DNA of 14,866 nucleotides from an uncultured Bacilli bacterium (GTDB lineage: Bacteria > Bacillota_I > Bacilli_A > RF39 > UBA660), in NCBI GenBank assembly GCA_934167785.1, contig CAKPLX010000027.1, positions 1-14,866 on the forward strand, written 5' to 3'. Numbering within the stretch: position 1 is the first letter of the stretch; the number at the start of each line of letters is the position of its first letter. The translations under genes were made by a program, and so were the position numbers. Below are positions 14,837-14,866 of the stretch, in pieces. The notes beneath the pieces are model-generated. The model was not told the DNA's origin. It worked only from the letters and a program-made list of their open reading frames with translations, and searched no databases.

Positions 14837-14866
14837 ATGAATCCAAAACAAAATATTGCATTAGAA
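14837..14866 (+). CDS. Start of a gene cut by the window edge
   Basis: An ATG preceded by AGAGGTGG (14826-14833) and by a consensus promoter opens a frame reading MNPKQNIALE to the last base. Ten residues are too few to identify a family. It is not visibly a third copy of the tandem paralogs, which begin with an xETxLxLN motif. Confidence 0.65.
   Translation, partial: MNPKQNIALE

Noticed and set aside
13374..14866. Possible use of TGA as Trp (Mycoplasma code)
   Set aside because: Considered because the DNA is so AT-rich. TGG is used for Trp throughout, and reading through the TGA at 13965-13967 would run through a strong terminator, so TGA is a stop here.

Overview
The window comes from a very AT-rich, low-GC Gram-positive bacterium (Bacilli or Clostridia-like Firmicutes). 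The evidence is strong AGGAGG-type ribosome binding sites, many extended -10 promoters (TGnTATAAT), a SufB of the Bacillus type, and a complete agr-type peptide quorum-sensing cassette. TGG encodes Trp throughout, and the gene at 13392 ends at TGA just before a terminator, so the standard bacterial code fits and the Mycoplasma code does not. I cannot name the species. No tRNA, rRNA, IS element, CRISPR array or phage gene is visible.

Left part (1-4690): a HipA-kinase-like protein with a C-terminal membrane anchor (175-1377); an isolated sufB (1475-2782) for Fe-S cluster assembly; and, on the opposite strand, a PDZ/S41 carboxyl-terminal processing protease (2818-4134) and a small SSB protein (4241-4639) that lacks the usual acidic C-terminal tip. 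sufB and the protease converge on a 14-bp-stem bidirectional terminator.

Middle (4691-7930): an agr quorum-sensing locus in an unusual arrangement. agrA (LytTR response regulator) and agrC (sensor kinase) form an overlapping operon on the + strand. agrB (peptide processing protease) and a 40-residue agrD (precursor of the cyclic signal peptide, below the size limit of ordinary ORF calling) form an operon on the - strand. The two operons converge and share one bidirectional terminator. The predicted signal is a thiolactone built on the core CVFFIM, followed by the hallmark tail DEPEMPKSLLEK. Upstream of agrA lies a - strand terminator with no gene to terminate, so a small RNA is possible there.

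Right part (8140-14866, all + strand): a DUF1292/YrzB-like protein overlapping a coiled-coil protein of unknown function, divergent from agrB; a full-length phosphoketolase (xfp) of the heterofermentative/bifid-shunt type; a small DUF192-like protein overlapping a membrane-anchored CapA/PgsA-like protein; two tandem paralogous proteins of an unrecognised family, each with its own terminator; and the first ten codons of a further gene cut by the window edge.

Functionally, AgrB would mature and export the AgrD peptide, AgrC would sense it and AgrA would change transcription. The regulated genes cannot be read from the sequence, though the 218-base divergent region between agrB and the DUF1292 operon is a natural place for an AgrA site.
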